Part shown: piece by piece, positions 24,493 through 33,501 of the stretch
Layout of the letters: each line of letters begins with the position of its first letter
How positions within the stretch are numbered: position 1 is the stretch's first letter
Source of the DNA: Burkholderiales bacterium
Lineage (GTDB): Bacteria; Pseudomonadota; Gammaproteobacteria; Burkholderiales; Casimicrobiaceae
Direction: 5' to 3'
Assembly (NCBI GenBank): GCA_020853025.1
Contig: JADYZP010000024.1
Location: forward strand, 1-36,812
DNA length: 36,812 bases
The notes under the pieces: model-generated
What the model was told of the DNA's origin: nothing
What the model saw: the letters and a program-made list of their open reading frames with translations, nothing else
Database searches by the model: none
Position numbers and translations under genes: made by a program

Positions 24493-25875
24493 ATGAGCAC
24501 ATTCGAAGTCAAGGTGCCGGACATCGGCGATTTCCAGGACGTGCCGGTGATCGAAGTATTGGTCAAGGCCGGCGACACCGTGAAGGCGGAGGATTCGCTG
24601 GTCACGCTCGAATCCGACAAGGCGACGATGGACGTGCCTTCGCCGCGCTCCGGGGTGGTGCAGGACATCGCGGTCAAGGTCGGCGACCTGTTGTCGGAGG
24701 GGGCACTGGTACTGACGCTGACGACCGAGAGCGAGACTTCGGCCGGGTCCTCTCCCCAATCTTCGGCACCCGCTGCGCAGCCCGCACCGCAACCCTCGCC
24801 TGCAGGTGCGCGAGGGAGCGAGGCAGCACCCTCACCCCAACCGTCGCCCGCAGGCGGAAGTCGGAGCCCCGAGTCGGTATCGAATCTCCCTCTCCCGGAA
24901 GCGGGAGGCGGACAGGACGAGGGCCGTCAAGTGGAGGCGAGCCGGGGCGAGGGCGTAGCCCTTGCCTACGCCGGTCCCGCCGTGCGCAAGCTCGCGCGCG
25001 AGTCCGGCGTCGATTTGGCGAAGGTGCGCGGCAGCGGACCGAAGGGCCGGATACTCAAGGACGACGTCGAGGCGGCGGCGCCCGGCGGGCTTTCCGCCCA
25101 AGCGACTTCGGCAAGCGGCAGAGGAGGCGACTCGGCGGGCATCGACCTCCTGCCCTGGCCCAAGGTCGACTTCGCGAAATTCGGTCCCATCGACGCCAAG
25201 CCTTTGTCGCGGATCAAGAAGATCGCCGCCGCCAACCTGCACCGCAACTGGGTGATGATTCCGCACGTCACCAATCACGACGACGCCGACATCACCGGCC
25301 TCGAGGCGTTTCGCGTGCAGTTGAACAAGGAGAACGCGAAGAGCGGCGTCAGGGTCAGCATGCTGGCGTTCATGATCAAGGCCGCCGTGGCAACACTGCA
25401 GCAGTTCCCTGAGTTCAACTCCTCGCTCGACGGCGACCAGTTGATCATGAAGCAGTACTACCACATCGGTTTCGCCGCCGACACGCCGCAGGGTCTGGTC
25501 GTACCCGTAATCCGCAACGCCGACCGCAAGGGCGTACTCGAGATCGCGCAGGAGATGGGCGAACTGGCGAAGCTCGCGCGCGATGGCAAGTTGAAGCCCG
25601 ACCAGATGCAGGGCGGCACGTTCACGATTTCGAGCCTGGGCGGCATCGGCGGCGTCTACTTCACGCCGATCATCAATGCTCCGGAGGTCGCGATCATGGG
25701 TGTGTGCCGGTCGTTCTGGCGGCAGGTGTCGCACGACGGCGAGACGTCGTCGTGGCGCCTGCTGCTGCCGTTGTCGCTGTCCTGGGATCACCGGGTCATC
25801 GACGGTGCCACCGCCGCCCGGTTCAACAACCACTTCGGCGGACTGCTCGCCGACATGCGGCGGATGATGCTGTAA
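24493..25875 (+). CDS. aceF: Pyruvate dehydrogenase E2, dihydrolipoyl acetyltransferase
   Basis: E2 carries the acetyl group on lipoate and transfers it to CoA, and forms the core of the PDH complex. The 460-residue protein has one lipoyl domain (1-80) with Lys43 in LESDKATMDVPSP. A long linker (about 82-158) follows, then a peripheral-subunit-binding domain (about 160-195: AGPAVRKLARESGVDLAKVR-G-S-G-P-K-G) and the catalytic domain ending in SLSWDHRVIDGATAARFNNH, with catalytic His near 433 and Asp near 437. The linker is not the usual Ala/Pro stretch. It includes P-S-P-A-G and G-S-R-S-P-E-S runs encoded by CCCTCACCCCAACC and CTCTCCCGGAAGCGGGAG-type DNA, which looks like captured intergenic repeat. 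The ATG at 24493 follows GGGGAAAC. Confidence 0.97.
   Translation: MSTFEVKVPDIGDFQDVPVIEVLVKAGDTVKAEDSLVTLESDKATMDVPSPRSGVVQDIAVKVGDLLSEGALVLTLTTESETSAGSSPQSSAPAAQPAPQPSPAGARGSEAAPSPQPSPAGGSRSPESVSNLPLPEAGGGQDEGRQVEASRGEGVALAYAGPAVRKLARESGVDLAKVRGSGPKGRILKDDVEAAAPGGLSAQATSASGRGGDSAGIDLLPWPKVDFAKFGPIDAKPLSRIKKIAAANLHRNWVMIPHVTNHDDADITGLEAFRVQLNKENAKSGVRVSMLAFMIKAAVATLQQFPEFNSSLDGDQLIMKQYYHIGFAADTPQGLVVPVIRNADRKGVLEIAQEMGELAKLARDGKLKPDQMQGGTFTISSLGGIGGVYFTPIINAPEVAIMGVCRSFWRQVSHDGETSSWRLLLPLSLSWDHRVIDGATAARFNNHFGGLLADMRRMML
24790..24912. repeat. In-frame dispersed-repeat sequence in the aceF linker
   Basis: Three degenerate copies of the CCCTC-CCCGC-N-GCGGG-GAG repeat lie side by side: CCCTCGCCTGCAGGTGCGCG with AGGGAG (from about 24793), CAACCGTCGCCCGCAGGCGG with AAG (from about 24839), and TCTCCCTCTCCCGGAAGCGG with GAGG (from about 24885). 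All stay in frame with aceF and encode a flexible interdomain segment. Confidence 0.5.
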
Positions 25876-25909
25876 TTCCGGCGACACTTCTGGGCAAAGG
25901 ATTGGCACG

Positions 25910-27769
25910 ATGAGCACGATCGACATCAAGGTTCCGGACATCGGCGATTTCCAGGACATTCCCGTCATCGAGGTCCTGGTCAAGCCGGGCGACAGCATCA
26001 AGGCCGAGGACGCGCTGGTGACGCTGGAGTCCGACAAGGCGACGATGGATGTGCCGTCGCCGGTCGCCGGTGTGGTCAAGGAAATCAGAGTGAAGGTCGG
26101 CGACAAGGTGTCGGAGGGTTCGTTGATCGTCGTCGTCGAGTCCGCTGCGGATGCGGACGCACCCTCGGCCCTGCCTCCTGCTGCCGGTGGCAGCGGGCAC
26201 GAAGCTCGACCGTCTCCTCAGCCCTCACCTGCAAGCGGTAAAGGGAGCGCGGCTGCGCCTTCGTCTCCTCTCCCCGCGGGAAAGGAGGCGGCGGTGAGGG
26301 CCGAGGCAGCGCCGGAGGCGTCGGGGGTGAAGGCCGATATCGAATGCGAAATGCTGGTGCTGGGCGCCGGCCCCGGCGGCTACGCGGCCGCGTTCCGCAG
26401 CGCCGACCTCGGCGTGAAGACGGTGCTGGTCGAGCGCTACGCGACGCTGGGTGGCGTGTGCCTGAACGTCGGCTGCATTCCGTCGAAGGCGCTGCTGCAT
26501 ACCGCCGCGGTGATGGACGAGGTCGCGGCACTCGACGAACACGGCATCGGCTACGGCGCGCCGAAGATCGACATCGACCGGCTGCGCAGCTTCAAGGACG
26601 GTGTGGTGAAGAAGTTGACCGGCGGCCTTGCCGGCATGGCTCGTGCGCGCAAGGTCGAGGTCGTCCGCGGCGTCGGGTGCTTTCTCGATCCGCATCACCT
26701 GGAGGTGGAACTGACCACCGGCGCCGCAAAGGAGCGCAGCGGACAGAAGAAGGTCATCCGCTTCGCGAAGGCGATCATCGCCGCCGGCAGCCAGGCGATG
26801 CAGCTGCCGTTCATGCCCGACGATCCGCGCGTTGTCGATTCCACCGGCGCGCTCGAACTGAAGGCGATCCCGAAGCGGATGCTGGTGGTGGGCGCCGGCA
26901 TCATCGGGCTGGAGATGGCCACCGTCTATTCGACGCTCGGCACGCGCATCGACGTTGTCGAGATGCTGGATATCATGATGGCCGGCGCCGACCGCGACCT
27001 GGTCAAGGTCTGGGAGAAGAAGAACGCGCCGCGCTTCGACAACGTCATGCTGAAGACGAAGACCGTATCGGCCAAGGCGACGCCGAAGGGCATCGAGGTC
27101 GGCTTCGAGGGCGAGCAGGCGCCGAAGAAGCCGCAGGTCTACGACCTGGTACTGGTGGCGGTCGGTCGCCGTCCCAACGGCAAAGCGATCGAGGCGGCAA
27201 AGGCTGGCGTGGCGGTCGACGAGCGCGGCTTCATCGCTGTCGACCGCCAGATGCGCACCAACGTCGCGCACATTTTCGCGATCGGCGACATCGTCGGCCA
27301 GCCGATGCTCGCACACAAGGCGACGCACGAAGCGCACGTTGCCGCCGAGGCCGCCGCCGGGCAGAAGTCGTTCTTCGACGCGCGGCAGATCCCGTCGGTA
27401 GCGTATACCGACCCGGAAGTCGCATGGGCCGGACTCACCGAAGACCAGTGCAAAACGCAGGGCATCAAGTACGGCCGTGCTGTCTTCCCCTGGGCCGCGT
27501 CCGGACGCGCGATCGCCAACGGTCGCGACGAGGGATTCACCAAACTGCTGTTCGACGAGGCGACGCGCCGCTGCATCGGCGGCGGCATCGTCGGTACGCA
27601 TGCGGGCGACCTGATCGGCGAGGTATGCCTCGCCGTCGAGATGGGCTGTGACCCGGTCGATATCGGCAAGACGATCCATCCGCACCCGACCTTGTGCGAG
27701 TCGATCGGCATGGCCGCGGAGGTGTTCGAGGGCGTGTGCACGGACCTGCCGTCCGCGAAAAAAAAATAG
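25910..27769 (+). CDS. lpdA: Dihydrolipoyl dehydrogenase with N-terminal lipoyl domain (PDH E3)
   Basis: E3 reoxidises the lipoyl group with FAD and NAD. This 619-residue form carries an extra lipoyl domain (1-80, Lys43 in LESDKATMDVPSP) almost identical to that of aceF, as known for betaproteobacterial PDH E3. A linker (about 81-140) follows, then the flavoprotein part: FAD motif LVLGAGPGGYAAAFRSADLG (about 149), the redox disulfide Cys184/Cys189 in GGVCLNVGCIPSKALLH, NAD motif VVGAGIIGLEMATVYSTLG, and the C-terminal dimer interface with the catalytic His-Glu region GKTIHPHPTLCESIGMAAEV. AAAGGA stands before the ATG. The linker DNA contains repeat-like runs as in aceF. Confidence 0.97.
   Translation: MSTIDIKVPDIGDFQDIPVIEVLVKPGDSIKAEDALVTLESDKATMDVPSPVAGVVKEIRVKVGDKVSEGSLIVVVESAADADAPSALPPAAGGSGHEARPSPQPSPASGKGSAAAPSSPLPAGKEAAVRAEAAPEASGVKADIECEMLVLGAGPGGYAAAFRSADLGVKTVLVERYATLGGVCLNVGCIPSKALLHTAAVMDEVAALDEHGIGYGAPKIDIDRLRSFKDGVVKKLTGGLAGMARARKVEVVRGVGCFLDPHHLEVELTTGAAKERSGQKKVIRFAKAIIAAGSQAMQLPFMPDDPRVVDSTGALELKAIPKRMLVVGAGIIGLEMATVYSTLGTRIDVVEMLDIMMAGADRDLVKVWEKKNAPRFDNVMLKTKTVSAKATPKGIEVGFEGEQAPKKPQVYDLVLVAVGRRPNGKAIEAAKAGVAVDERGFIAVDRQMRTNVAHIFAIGDIVGQPMLAHKATHEAHVAAEAAAGQKSFFDARQIPSVAYTDPEVAWAGLTEDQCKTQGIKYGRAVFPWAASGRAIANGRDEGFTKLLFDEATRRCIGGGIVGTHAGDLIGEVCLAVEMGCDPVDIGKTIHPHPTLCESIGMAAEVFEGVCTDLPSAKKK
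26222..26300. repeat. In-frame dispersed-repeat sequence in the lpdA linker
   Basis: The DNA reads CCCTCACCTGCAAGCGGTAA with AGGGAG (26222-26247), then CCTCTCCCCGCGGGAAAGGA with GG (26267-26288), and closes with GGTGAGGG (26293-26300), the reverse complement of the opening CCCTCACC. It therefore looks like one long inverted-repeat unit in frame, encoding Pro/Ser/Ala/Gly-rich linker (S-P-Q-P-S-P-A-S-G-K-G). Confidence 0.5.
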
Positions 27770-27782
27770 GAGGAAACACCAA

Positions 27783-30080
27783 ATGGCCGAAGACCAGCTG
27801 CGCAAGGATGCGCTCGAGTACCACGAGTTTCCCAGGCCGGGCAAGATCTCGATCGCGCCCACGAAGTCGCTCGCGAACCAGCGCGACCTGTCGCTCGCCT
27901 ATTCGCCGGGTGTGGCCTACGCGTGCACGGCGATCCAGCACGACCCGACGCTGGCTGCGCGCTACACGGCTCGCGCCAACCTGGTGGCGGTGATCACCAA
28001 CGGCACGGCGGTGCTTGGCCTCGGCAACATCGGCGCGCTGGCCGGCAAGCCGGTGATGGAGGGCAAGGCTTGCATCTTCAAGAAGTTCGCGGGCATCGAT
28101 GTCTTCGACATCGAGATCGGGGAATCGGATCCCGACAAGCTCATCGAGGTGGTCGCGGCGCTCGAGCCGACCTTTGGCGGCATCAACCTCGAGGATATCA
28201 AGGCGCCCGAGTGCTTCTACATCGAGAAGAAGCTGCGCGAGCGGATGAAGATCCCGGTCTTCCACGACGACCAGCACGGTACGGCGATCGTCGCGGCGGC
28301 TGCAATTCTGAATGGACTGAAGATCGTCGGCAAGGAAATCGGCAGCGTGAAGCTCGTCTGCTCTGGCGCTGGTGCGGCGGCGATCGCCTGCCTCGACCTC
28401 CAGGTGAGCCTCGGGCTCGACCGAAGGAATATCTTTCTCCTCGACAGCAAGGGATTGGTGACGACGACACGCGGCGGCCGCGTGGACGCCGACAAGCTGC
28501 GCTACGCGCAGGACGGCGACGCGCGCGGGCTCGCCGACGTGATCGACGGCGCCGATATCTTTCTCGGGCTTTCCGCAGCCGGCGTGCTGACCGCCGAGAT
28601 GGTGAAGCGGATGACCAACCGGCCGATCATCCTCGCGATGGCCAATCCGGAGCCCGAGGTTCGGCCCGAACTCGCGAAGCAGGTGCGTCCGGACTGCCTG
28701 ATCGGCACCGGTCGCTCGGACTATCCGAACCAGGTCAACAACTCGCTGTGCTTTCCGTTCATCTTTCGCGGCGCGCTCGACTGCGGCGCGTCGACGATCA
28801 ACGAGGCGATGAAGCTCGCCGCCGTGCGCTCGCTGGCCGACCTTGCGCGGGCGGAGCCGTCGGATATCGTCGCGCTTGCCTACGGCGAGGCGACGCCGCC
28901 GTTCGGTCCCGACTACCTGATTCCGCGCGCCTTCGACCCACGGCTCATCACCAGCATGGCGCCGGCGGTGGCGAAGGCTGCGATGGACAGCGGCGTCGCG
29001 ACACGGCCAATCGCCGACTTCGACGCCTATCGCGCGCGGCTCTCGCGCTTCGTCTACGAGTCGGGTGCGACGATGGAACCCATCTTCACCGCCGCGCGGC
29101 GCGCGCCGAAGCGCGTCGCCTACGCCGAAGGCGAGGACGAGCGAGTATTGCGCGCCGCACAGGCGGCTGTCGACGAGGGCCTTGCCCGGCCGGTATTGAT
29201 CGGCCGCACTGATGTCATCGCCAACCGCATCCAGAAGCTCGGACTGCGGCTGACGCTCGGCGGCGATTGCGACGGCGTCAACATCCACGACGACCCGCGT
29301 TTTCGCGATTGCTGGTCGGAGTACTGGCAGCTCACGCGGCGCAAGGGCGTCACGCGCGGCCAGGCGCAGGAGGAGATGCGCAGCCGGCCCACGCTGGTCG
29401 CGGCGATGCTGCTCCACCGCGGCGACGTCGATGCGATGCTCTGCGGCACCGGCAGCAACTCACCCGATCACGCACGCTACATCCGGAACGTCGTCGGCTT
29501 GCGCGAAGGCGTGACCACGCTCGCTACGATGCAGCTGCTGATCCTTCCCGGTCGCCAGCTCTTCATTTGCGACACGCACATCAACCACGACCCGAACGCC
29601 GATGAGATCGCCGAGATGACACTGCTTGCGGCGGAGGAGGTGCAGCGCTTCGGCGTCAAGCCGAGTGTCGCGCTGTTGTCGCATTCGAGCTTCGGCAGTT
29701 CCGACGCGCCATCGGCGCAGAAGATGCGCGACGCACTGGACCTGATCGTCGCGCGCGCGCCCGACCTTGCCGTCGACGGCGAGATGCGCGCGGACACCGC
29801 GCTGTCCGCGGGTATTCGCGACCGGGAATTCACCGACTCGCGGCTCACCACCGACGCCAACCTGCTGGTGATGCCGAACATCGATGCCGCCAACATCACC
29901 TACAACGCGCTGCGCGTGACTGCCGGCGGCGGCATCACCATCGGCGGCATCCTGCTCGGCGCCGCGCTGCCCGTGCACATCATGACGCCGTCGTCGACGG
30001 TGCGAAGGATCGTCAACATGACGGCGATCGCGGTAGCCGAGGCGGGCACGCAGCGCGCCCGGGTGGGCGCGGCAGGCTGA
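27783..30080 (+). CDS. maeB: NADP-dependent malic enzyme with phosphotransacetylase-like C-terminus
   Basis: MaeB oxidatively decarboxylates malate to pyruvate. The 765-residue protein shows the large MaeB architecture. The malic enzyme part (1 to about 425) has [93 protein letters not shown] and [24 protein letters not shown]. The C-terminal part (about 430-765) resembles phosphate acetyltransferase ([20 protein letters not shown]) and in relatives regulates activity through acetyl-CoA. It starts 13 bases after lpdA with AGGAGG before the ATG, so it is probably in the PDH operon. A strong hairpin follows the stop. Confidence 0.96.
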   Translation: MAEDQLRKDALEYHEFPRPGKISIAPTKSLANQRDLSLAYSPGVAYACTAIQHDPTLAARYTARANLVAVITNGTAVLGLGNIGALAGKPVMEGKACIFKKFAGIDVFDIEIGESDPDKLIEVVAALEPTFGGINLEDIKAPECFYIEKKLRERMKIPVFHDDQHGTAIVAAAAILNGLKIVGKEIGSVKLVCSGAGAAAIACLDLQVSLGLDRRNIFLLDSKGLVTTTRGGRVDADKLRYAQDGDARGLADVIDGADIFLGLSAAGVLTAEMVKRMTNRPIILAMANPEPEVRPELAKQVRPDCLIGTGRSDYPNQVNNSLCFPFIFRGALDCGASTINEAMKLAAVRSLADLARAEPSDIVALAYGEATPPFGPDYLIPRAFDPRLITSMAPAVAKAAMDSGVATRPIADFDAYRARLSRFVYESGATMEPIFTAARRAPKRVAYAEGEDERVLRAAQAAVDEGLARPVLIGRTDVIANRIQKLGLRLTLGGDCDGVNIHDDPRFRDCWSEYWQLTRRKGVTRGQAQEEMRSRPTLVAAMLLHRGDVDAMLCGTGSNSPDHARYIRNVVGLREGVTTLATMQLLILPGRQLFICDTHINHDPNADEIAEMTLLAAEEVQRFGVKPSVALLSHSSFGSSDAPSAQKMRDALDLIVARAPDLAVDGEMRADTALSAGIRDREFTDSRLTTDANLLVMPNIDAANITYNALRVTAGGGITIGGILLGAALPVHIMTPSSTVRRIVNMTAIAVAEAGTQRARVGAAG

Positions 30081-30086
30081 AGCGCG

Positions 30087-30108
30087 GCGGGTCCGCCGGC
30101 GGACCCGC
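30087..30108. terminator. Hairpin between convergent maeB and nickel transporter genes
   Basis: A perfect 22-base palindrome GCGGGTCCGCC/GGCGGACCCGC starts 7 bases after the maeB stop and is followed by TTCCT. It ends just before the stop of the opposite gene at 30112. The T tract is weak, so termination may be partial, but both transcripts could use it. Confidence 0.6.
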
Positions 30109-30111
30109 TTC

Positions 30112-30942
30112 CTAATCGCTCCCGTCCGCATGAGCGCGCGCCGCGCTCAAGCGAACCGCGACCGACCCCGCACAGAACGCGCCGAACACCGTGGCGATGA
30201 CCGCGGCGCCGAAGACTAGGTCCCGTCCTTCGGCCCAGGCGTCGATGGCCGGCACGACGAACCTCGCCAGCGCGAAGGCGCCGACCAGCGCGCTGATTGC
30301 CGCTACCGATAGCGCCAGCACACGCGAAGCGACGACCGCCATGCGGTCCGCCCTACGGATCAGGTGGCTGATCCACATGCCGTTGATGCCGTCCACGCAG
30401 AGCATGCCGACGACGAACATCGACGCCACCGCGACGACCTCGGCGACGCCGCCGAAGCGCGTGGTGGCGACCGCGAACAATGTCGCCTGCGATATCGTGT
30501 CGAAGGACAGCGCGAACAGCGCGCCGACGGCGGCGATCGCCAGCGGGGAGCGGGCGGCGAAGAAACGCGCGATCCACTTCGAGCGCAACCCGGCCATCGC
30601 GACCACTTGCTCCGGGTCGCTGCGCAGCACGGCGTTCACGTTGGCCCAGGCAAGCCAGAACAGAAAGGCGGCAGAGATCAGCACGCCGCTGGTTTCGAGC
30701 CACTCGGGCGGTTGCCACGACTTCGCCAGAGTCGCTACCAACAGCGCCACGGCCAGGACGACGCTGCCGTGACCGAGCGAGAACAGGAGCCCAGCCGAAC
30801 GCGCGAGTACGGGATGGCTGCGCGCGTTGCGCCGCGTCAGGCCGTCGATGGTCGCCAGGTGATCGGCGTCGAAGCCGTGCCGTGCGCCGAGGGCGAACGC
30901 CAGCGCGCACAGGGTGATCCAGGTGATCGAGCCATCCGCCAT
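30112..30942 (-). CDS. NiCoT/NicO-type nickel or cobalt transporter
   Basis: A 276-residue membrane protein with about eight hydrophobic segments. The second segment has the signature R-H-G-F-D-A-D-H (21-28) of NiCoT transporters, in which the H-x4-D-H residues take part in metal selection. A further conserved part is GALFALSFDTISQATLFAV, then MLCVDGINGMWISHLIRRAD. It probably takes up Ni2+ or Co2+. I start at the ATG 30940-30942 (MADGSITWITLCALAFALGA); upstream frames add no homologous sequence. A near-consensus FNR box lies upstream with correct spacing to a -10 element, so anaerobic induction is likely, as known for E. coli nikA. No hydrogenase or urease genes are in the window. Confidence 0.85.
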   Translation of the reverse strand: MADGSITWITLCALAFALGARHGFDADHLATIDGLTRRNARSHPVLARSAGLLFSLGHGSVVLAVALLVATLAKSWQPPEWLETSGVLISAAFLFWLAWANVNAVLRSDPEQVVAMAGLRSKWIARFFAARSPLAIAAVGALFALSFDTISQATLFAVATTRFGGVAEVVAVASMFVVGMLCVDGINGMWISHLIRRADRMAVVASRVLALSVAAISALVGAFALARFVVPAIDAWAEGRDLVFGAAVIATVFGAFCAGSVAVRLSAARAHADGSD

Positions 30943-30974
30943 ATCACCGTTCCCGCCGGAGTTTGTAGGAACTA

Positions 30975-31017
30975 ATTGTAATGAATGCCTACCACATGGC
31001 CTGTTGATCTTTGTCAA
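30975..31017 (-). promoter_or_regulatory. FNR-type box and -10 element of the nickel transporter gene
   Basis: On the minus strand TTGACAAAGATCAA (31004-31017) matches 9 of the 10 fixed bases of the FNR/Anr consensus TTGAT-N4-ATCAA. A -10 TACAAT lies at 30975-30980. The distance from box centre to -10 centre is about 33 bases, as in class II FNR-activated promoters centred near -41.5. No acceptable -35 is seen, as expected for such promoters. Confidence 0.7.
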
Positions 31018-31193
31018 AAACCGGACGCGGTTTTCTCCGCCCGGCGCTGCAAACGCGATTCGCCGCTTTGGCTTCGCGACGCGCGCCGAGTCCGCCGGCC
31101 GAAACCGCTGCGGAGTCGTCGAGGGGCGAAAGCCATACAATCATTCGCAATTCCCGCCGTCATCGACGACTGAACGAACGACACGCCGACAGA

Positions 31194-32213
31194 ATGAGTC
31201 AACCGTCCTACCGAATTAGTGTTGCCCCGATGATGGACTGGACCGACCGGCACTGTCGGTTCTTCCTGCGCCAGGTCTCGCGACACGTGCGGCTTTACAC
31301 CGAGATGGTGACCACACCCGCGCTGTTGCACGGCGACGTGCCGCGCCATCTCGATTTCGATCCGGCCGAGCATCCGCTGGCGCTGCAGCTGGGCGGCAGC
31401 GACCCGGCGATGCTTGCGCTTGCCGCGAAGCTGGGCGAGCGCTGGGGCTACGACGAGATCAACCTGAACTGTGGCTGCCCGTCCGAGCGCGTGCAGACCG
31501 GCAGCTTCGGCGCCTGCCTGATGGCCGAGCCGGACACGGTCGCGTTATGCGTGCGCGCAATGCGCGACGCGGTGGCGTTGCCGGTGACGGTCAAGCACCG
31601 CATCGGCCTCGATGCTGACGAAGACTATGGTTTCGTTCGCGATTTCGTCGGCGCGGTCGCTGCGGCTGGCTGCGACGTGTTCATCGTTCACGCGCGCAAC
31701 GCCGTATTGAAAGGCCTGTCGCCGAAGCAGAACCGCGAGGTGCCGCGGCTTCGCTACGAAGTGGTGCACCGCCTGAAGCGCGAGTTCCCTGCACTGACGA
31801 TCGTCGTCAACGGCGGACTCGCCACGTGGCCGGCGATCGAGCGCGAACTGGCTCTGGTCGACGGTGTGATGCTCGGACGCGCGGCGTACCACGACCCGAT
31901 GTTGCTGGCGACGGCCGGCTGGCGGCTGTTCGGCGACGAATCGCCGCTGCCGACACGCGCGGGTGTCTTACGGGCGATGCTGCCGTACGTCGCCGCGCAG
32001 AGTGCGCGCGGCGTGCCGCTGCGCTCGATCGCGCGCCACATGCTCGGTCTCTACCATGGGATGCCGGGTTGCCGGCGGTTCCGGCAACTGCTTTCCGACT
32101 CGGCGCGGCTGGCGGGTGCTGGCCCGGAGCTGCTCGAAGAGGCGCTGGAAGCGGTCGAGCCGGCGTTCGACGAGGCGGGCGGCCGCTCGTTCGCCTCAAG
32201 GTCGGAAGCCTGA
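31194..32213 (+). CDS. dusA: tRNA-dihydrouridine synthase DusA
   Basis: DusA reduces uridines 20 and 20a in the tRNA D-loop using FMN and NADPH. The 339-residue protein has the DusA-type N-terminus RISVAPMMDWTDRHCRFFLR, EMVTTPALLHG, ALQLGGSDP, and the catalytic-Cys region EINLNCGCPSERVQTGSFGA (Cys near 93-95). It continues with VKHRIGLD, FIVHARNAVLKGLSPKQNRE (a DusA-specific part), VVNGGLAT, VDGVMLGRAAYHDP and HMLGLYHGMPGCRRFRQLL. The ATG at 31194 fits the family. It diverges from the nickel transporter gene with about 250 bases between; I found no clear own promoter there. Confidence 0.95.
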   Translation: MSQPSYRISVAPMMDWTDRHCRFFLRQVSRHVRLYTEMVTTPALLHGDVPRHLDFDPAEHPLALQLGGSDPAMLALAAKLGERWGYDEINLNCGCPSERVQTGSFGACLMAEPDTVALCVRAMRDAVALPVTVKHRIGLDADEDYGFVRDFVGAVAAAGCDVFIVHARNAVLKGLSPKQNREVPRLRYEVVHRLKREFPALTIVVNGGLATWPAIERELALVDGVMLGRAAYHDPMLLATAGWRLFGDESPLPTRAGVLRAMLPYVAAQSARGVPLRSIARHMLGLYHGMPGCRRFRQLLSDSARLAGAGPELLEEALEAVEPAFDEAGGRSFASRSEA

Positions 32214-32401
32214 CGATTTTCGAGACTCCGAAGGGTGTCCGGCTCCAGGCCGCCCCGCGATGGCTTGACGGCGCTCGGCCGAACCACTGCGCTCCGACTC
32301 GAAGCAGTTTCAGTAGGCGCGCGGATGGCGGACAATGGCGGCCACGTGAGGGGCGTCGTGCCGGGCTTCCTGATGGTGTCGTTCGTCGGGTGGAGTGGCC
32401 G

Positions 32402-33370
32402 CTACATGTCGTCCGCAATGTACGCGCGCACGATGCTCTCGAAGTCCGCATCGGCGCGCATGCCGAGCGCGGGTCCCTGCACCGGCGCGAAGCGGGCGGG
32501 CCACGTCGACACGATACGGTCGATCGCCGGTTCGAACTCCCAGCGCACGCGCTGTGCCACCGCGTCACCAGCGACGCGGCGCAACGCGGCGACCATGTCG
32601 CCGACGCTCACCGAGATACCCGGCACGTTGATCGACCGCGTCTGTCCGAACGCGGAGGCCGGCGCTTCGTGGCCGACGATCAGGTTATCGATGACCGTGC
32701 GCGGCGACTGCACCCACATCGTGGTCGTCGGCGCCACCGGGCAGCAGGTATCGACGCCGGCGAGCGGCTCGCGGATGATGCCGCTGGCAAACGACGACGC
32801 CGCCTTGTTCGGCTTGCCGGGGCGAACGGTGACGGTCGGCAGCCGCAGCGAGCGGCCGTCGAGAAACCCCTTGCGCGTCATGTCGTAGACCAGCAATTCA
32901 CCGATGGCCTTCTGTGCGCCGTAGGACGCCTGCGGCGTCACCGGCGCGTCGTCGGGCACAGGATCGGGAAGCGTCCCGCCGAACACGGCGAGTGAACTGG
33001 TGAAGACGAACTTCGGGGGCGTCTTGAGTGACCGGCAGTGCTCGAGCAACATGCGCGTTGCATCGAGGTTGACGCGCATGCCGATGTCGAAGTCCGCCTC
33101 GGCCTGACCGCTGACGACGGCGGCCAGGTGGAAGACGGTGTCGGTGTCGGGCGTGACCGCACGCGCGACGCTCTCCCGGTCGGTCAGGTCGCCGGCGATG
33201 GCGCGCACCCGGCGATCGTCGGGCGGCGAGGCTGCTGCCACGTCGAGCAGCACGATCGACGAAATCTCGCGCACTTGTCCGCGCGCATCGGTGAGCGTCG
33301 CGCGTTGCAGCAGCTTGGCCGCAAGGCGGCTGCCCAGGAATCCGGCGCCGCCGGTGATCACGATGCGCAT
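32402..33370 (-). CDS. denD: D-erythronate dehydrogenase-like NAD-dependent epimerase
   Basis: A 322-residue extended SDR starting at the ATG 33368-33370 (MRIVITGGAGFLGSRLAAKL). It shows G-x-x-G-x-x-G, then VFHLAAVVSGQAEADFDIGM, NLDATRMLLEHCR, VFTSSLAVFGGTLPDPVPDD, the catalytic Y-G-A-Q-K, and RLPTVTVRPGKPNKAASSFA. The S-G-Q-A-E-x-D-F-D and G-K-P-N-K-A-A-S-S-F motifs are typical of DenD, which oxidises D-erythronate in tetronate catabolism. No dtnK, otnC or otnI partners are nearby, so the pathway assignment rests on similarity alone. It is convergent with dusA across about 190 gene-free bases and divergent from hemC. Confidence 0.8.
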   Translation of the reverse strand: MRIVITGGAGFLGSRLAAKLLQRATLTDARGQVREISSIVLLDVAAASPPDDRRVRAIAGDLTDRESVARAVTPDTDTVFHLAAVVSGQAEADFDIGMRVNLDATRMLLEHCRSLKTPPKFVFTSSLAVFGGTLPDPVPDDAPVTPQASYGAQKAIGELLVYDMTRKGFLDGRSLRLPTVTVRPGKPNKAASSFASGIIREPLAGVDTCCPVAPTTTMWVQSPRTVIDNLIVGHEAPASAFGQTRSINVPGISVSVGDMVAALRRVAGDAVAQRVRWEFEPAIDRIVSTWPARFAPVQGPALGMRADADFESIVRAYIADDM

Positions 33371-33418
33371 GAGGGTCGCCTGCAAGGATGGCTGCCGTCA
33401 TCATAGCTGGCTGCGTGC

Positions 33419-33424
33419 TAGAAT
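33419..33424 (+). promoter_or_regulatory. Candidate -10 element for hemC
   Basis: TAGAAT within GCTAGAATTTTCGG lies 77 bases before the hemC start, in the 131-base gap between divergent denD and hemC. The -35 is poorly defined. The same hexamer precedes hemA and the hydroxyacid dehydrogenase gene. Confidence 0.35.
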
Positions 33425-33501
33425 TTTCGGCCATTGGGGTGCGGAACCATCGCCGCATTCCGGTTCCCACCCGCCCGCAGCCACAAATCTTCGACCTTCC
33501 C

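Noticed and set aside
23236..24792. Minus-strand ORF of 518 codons opposite aceE/aceF
   Set aside because: Antisense shadow of aceE and the aceE-aceF gap, with no recognisable domains.
32214..32401. Gene in the dusA-denD gap
   Set aside because: The available frames are shadows that run into the flanking genes, and no motif was seen.
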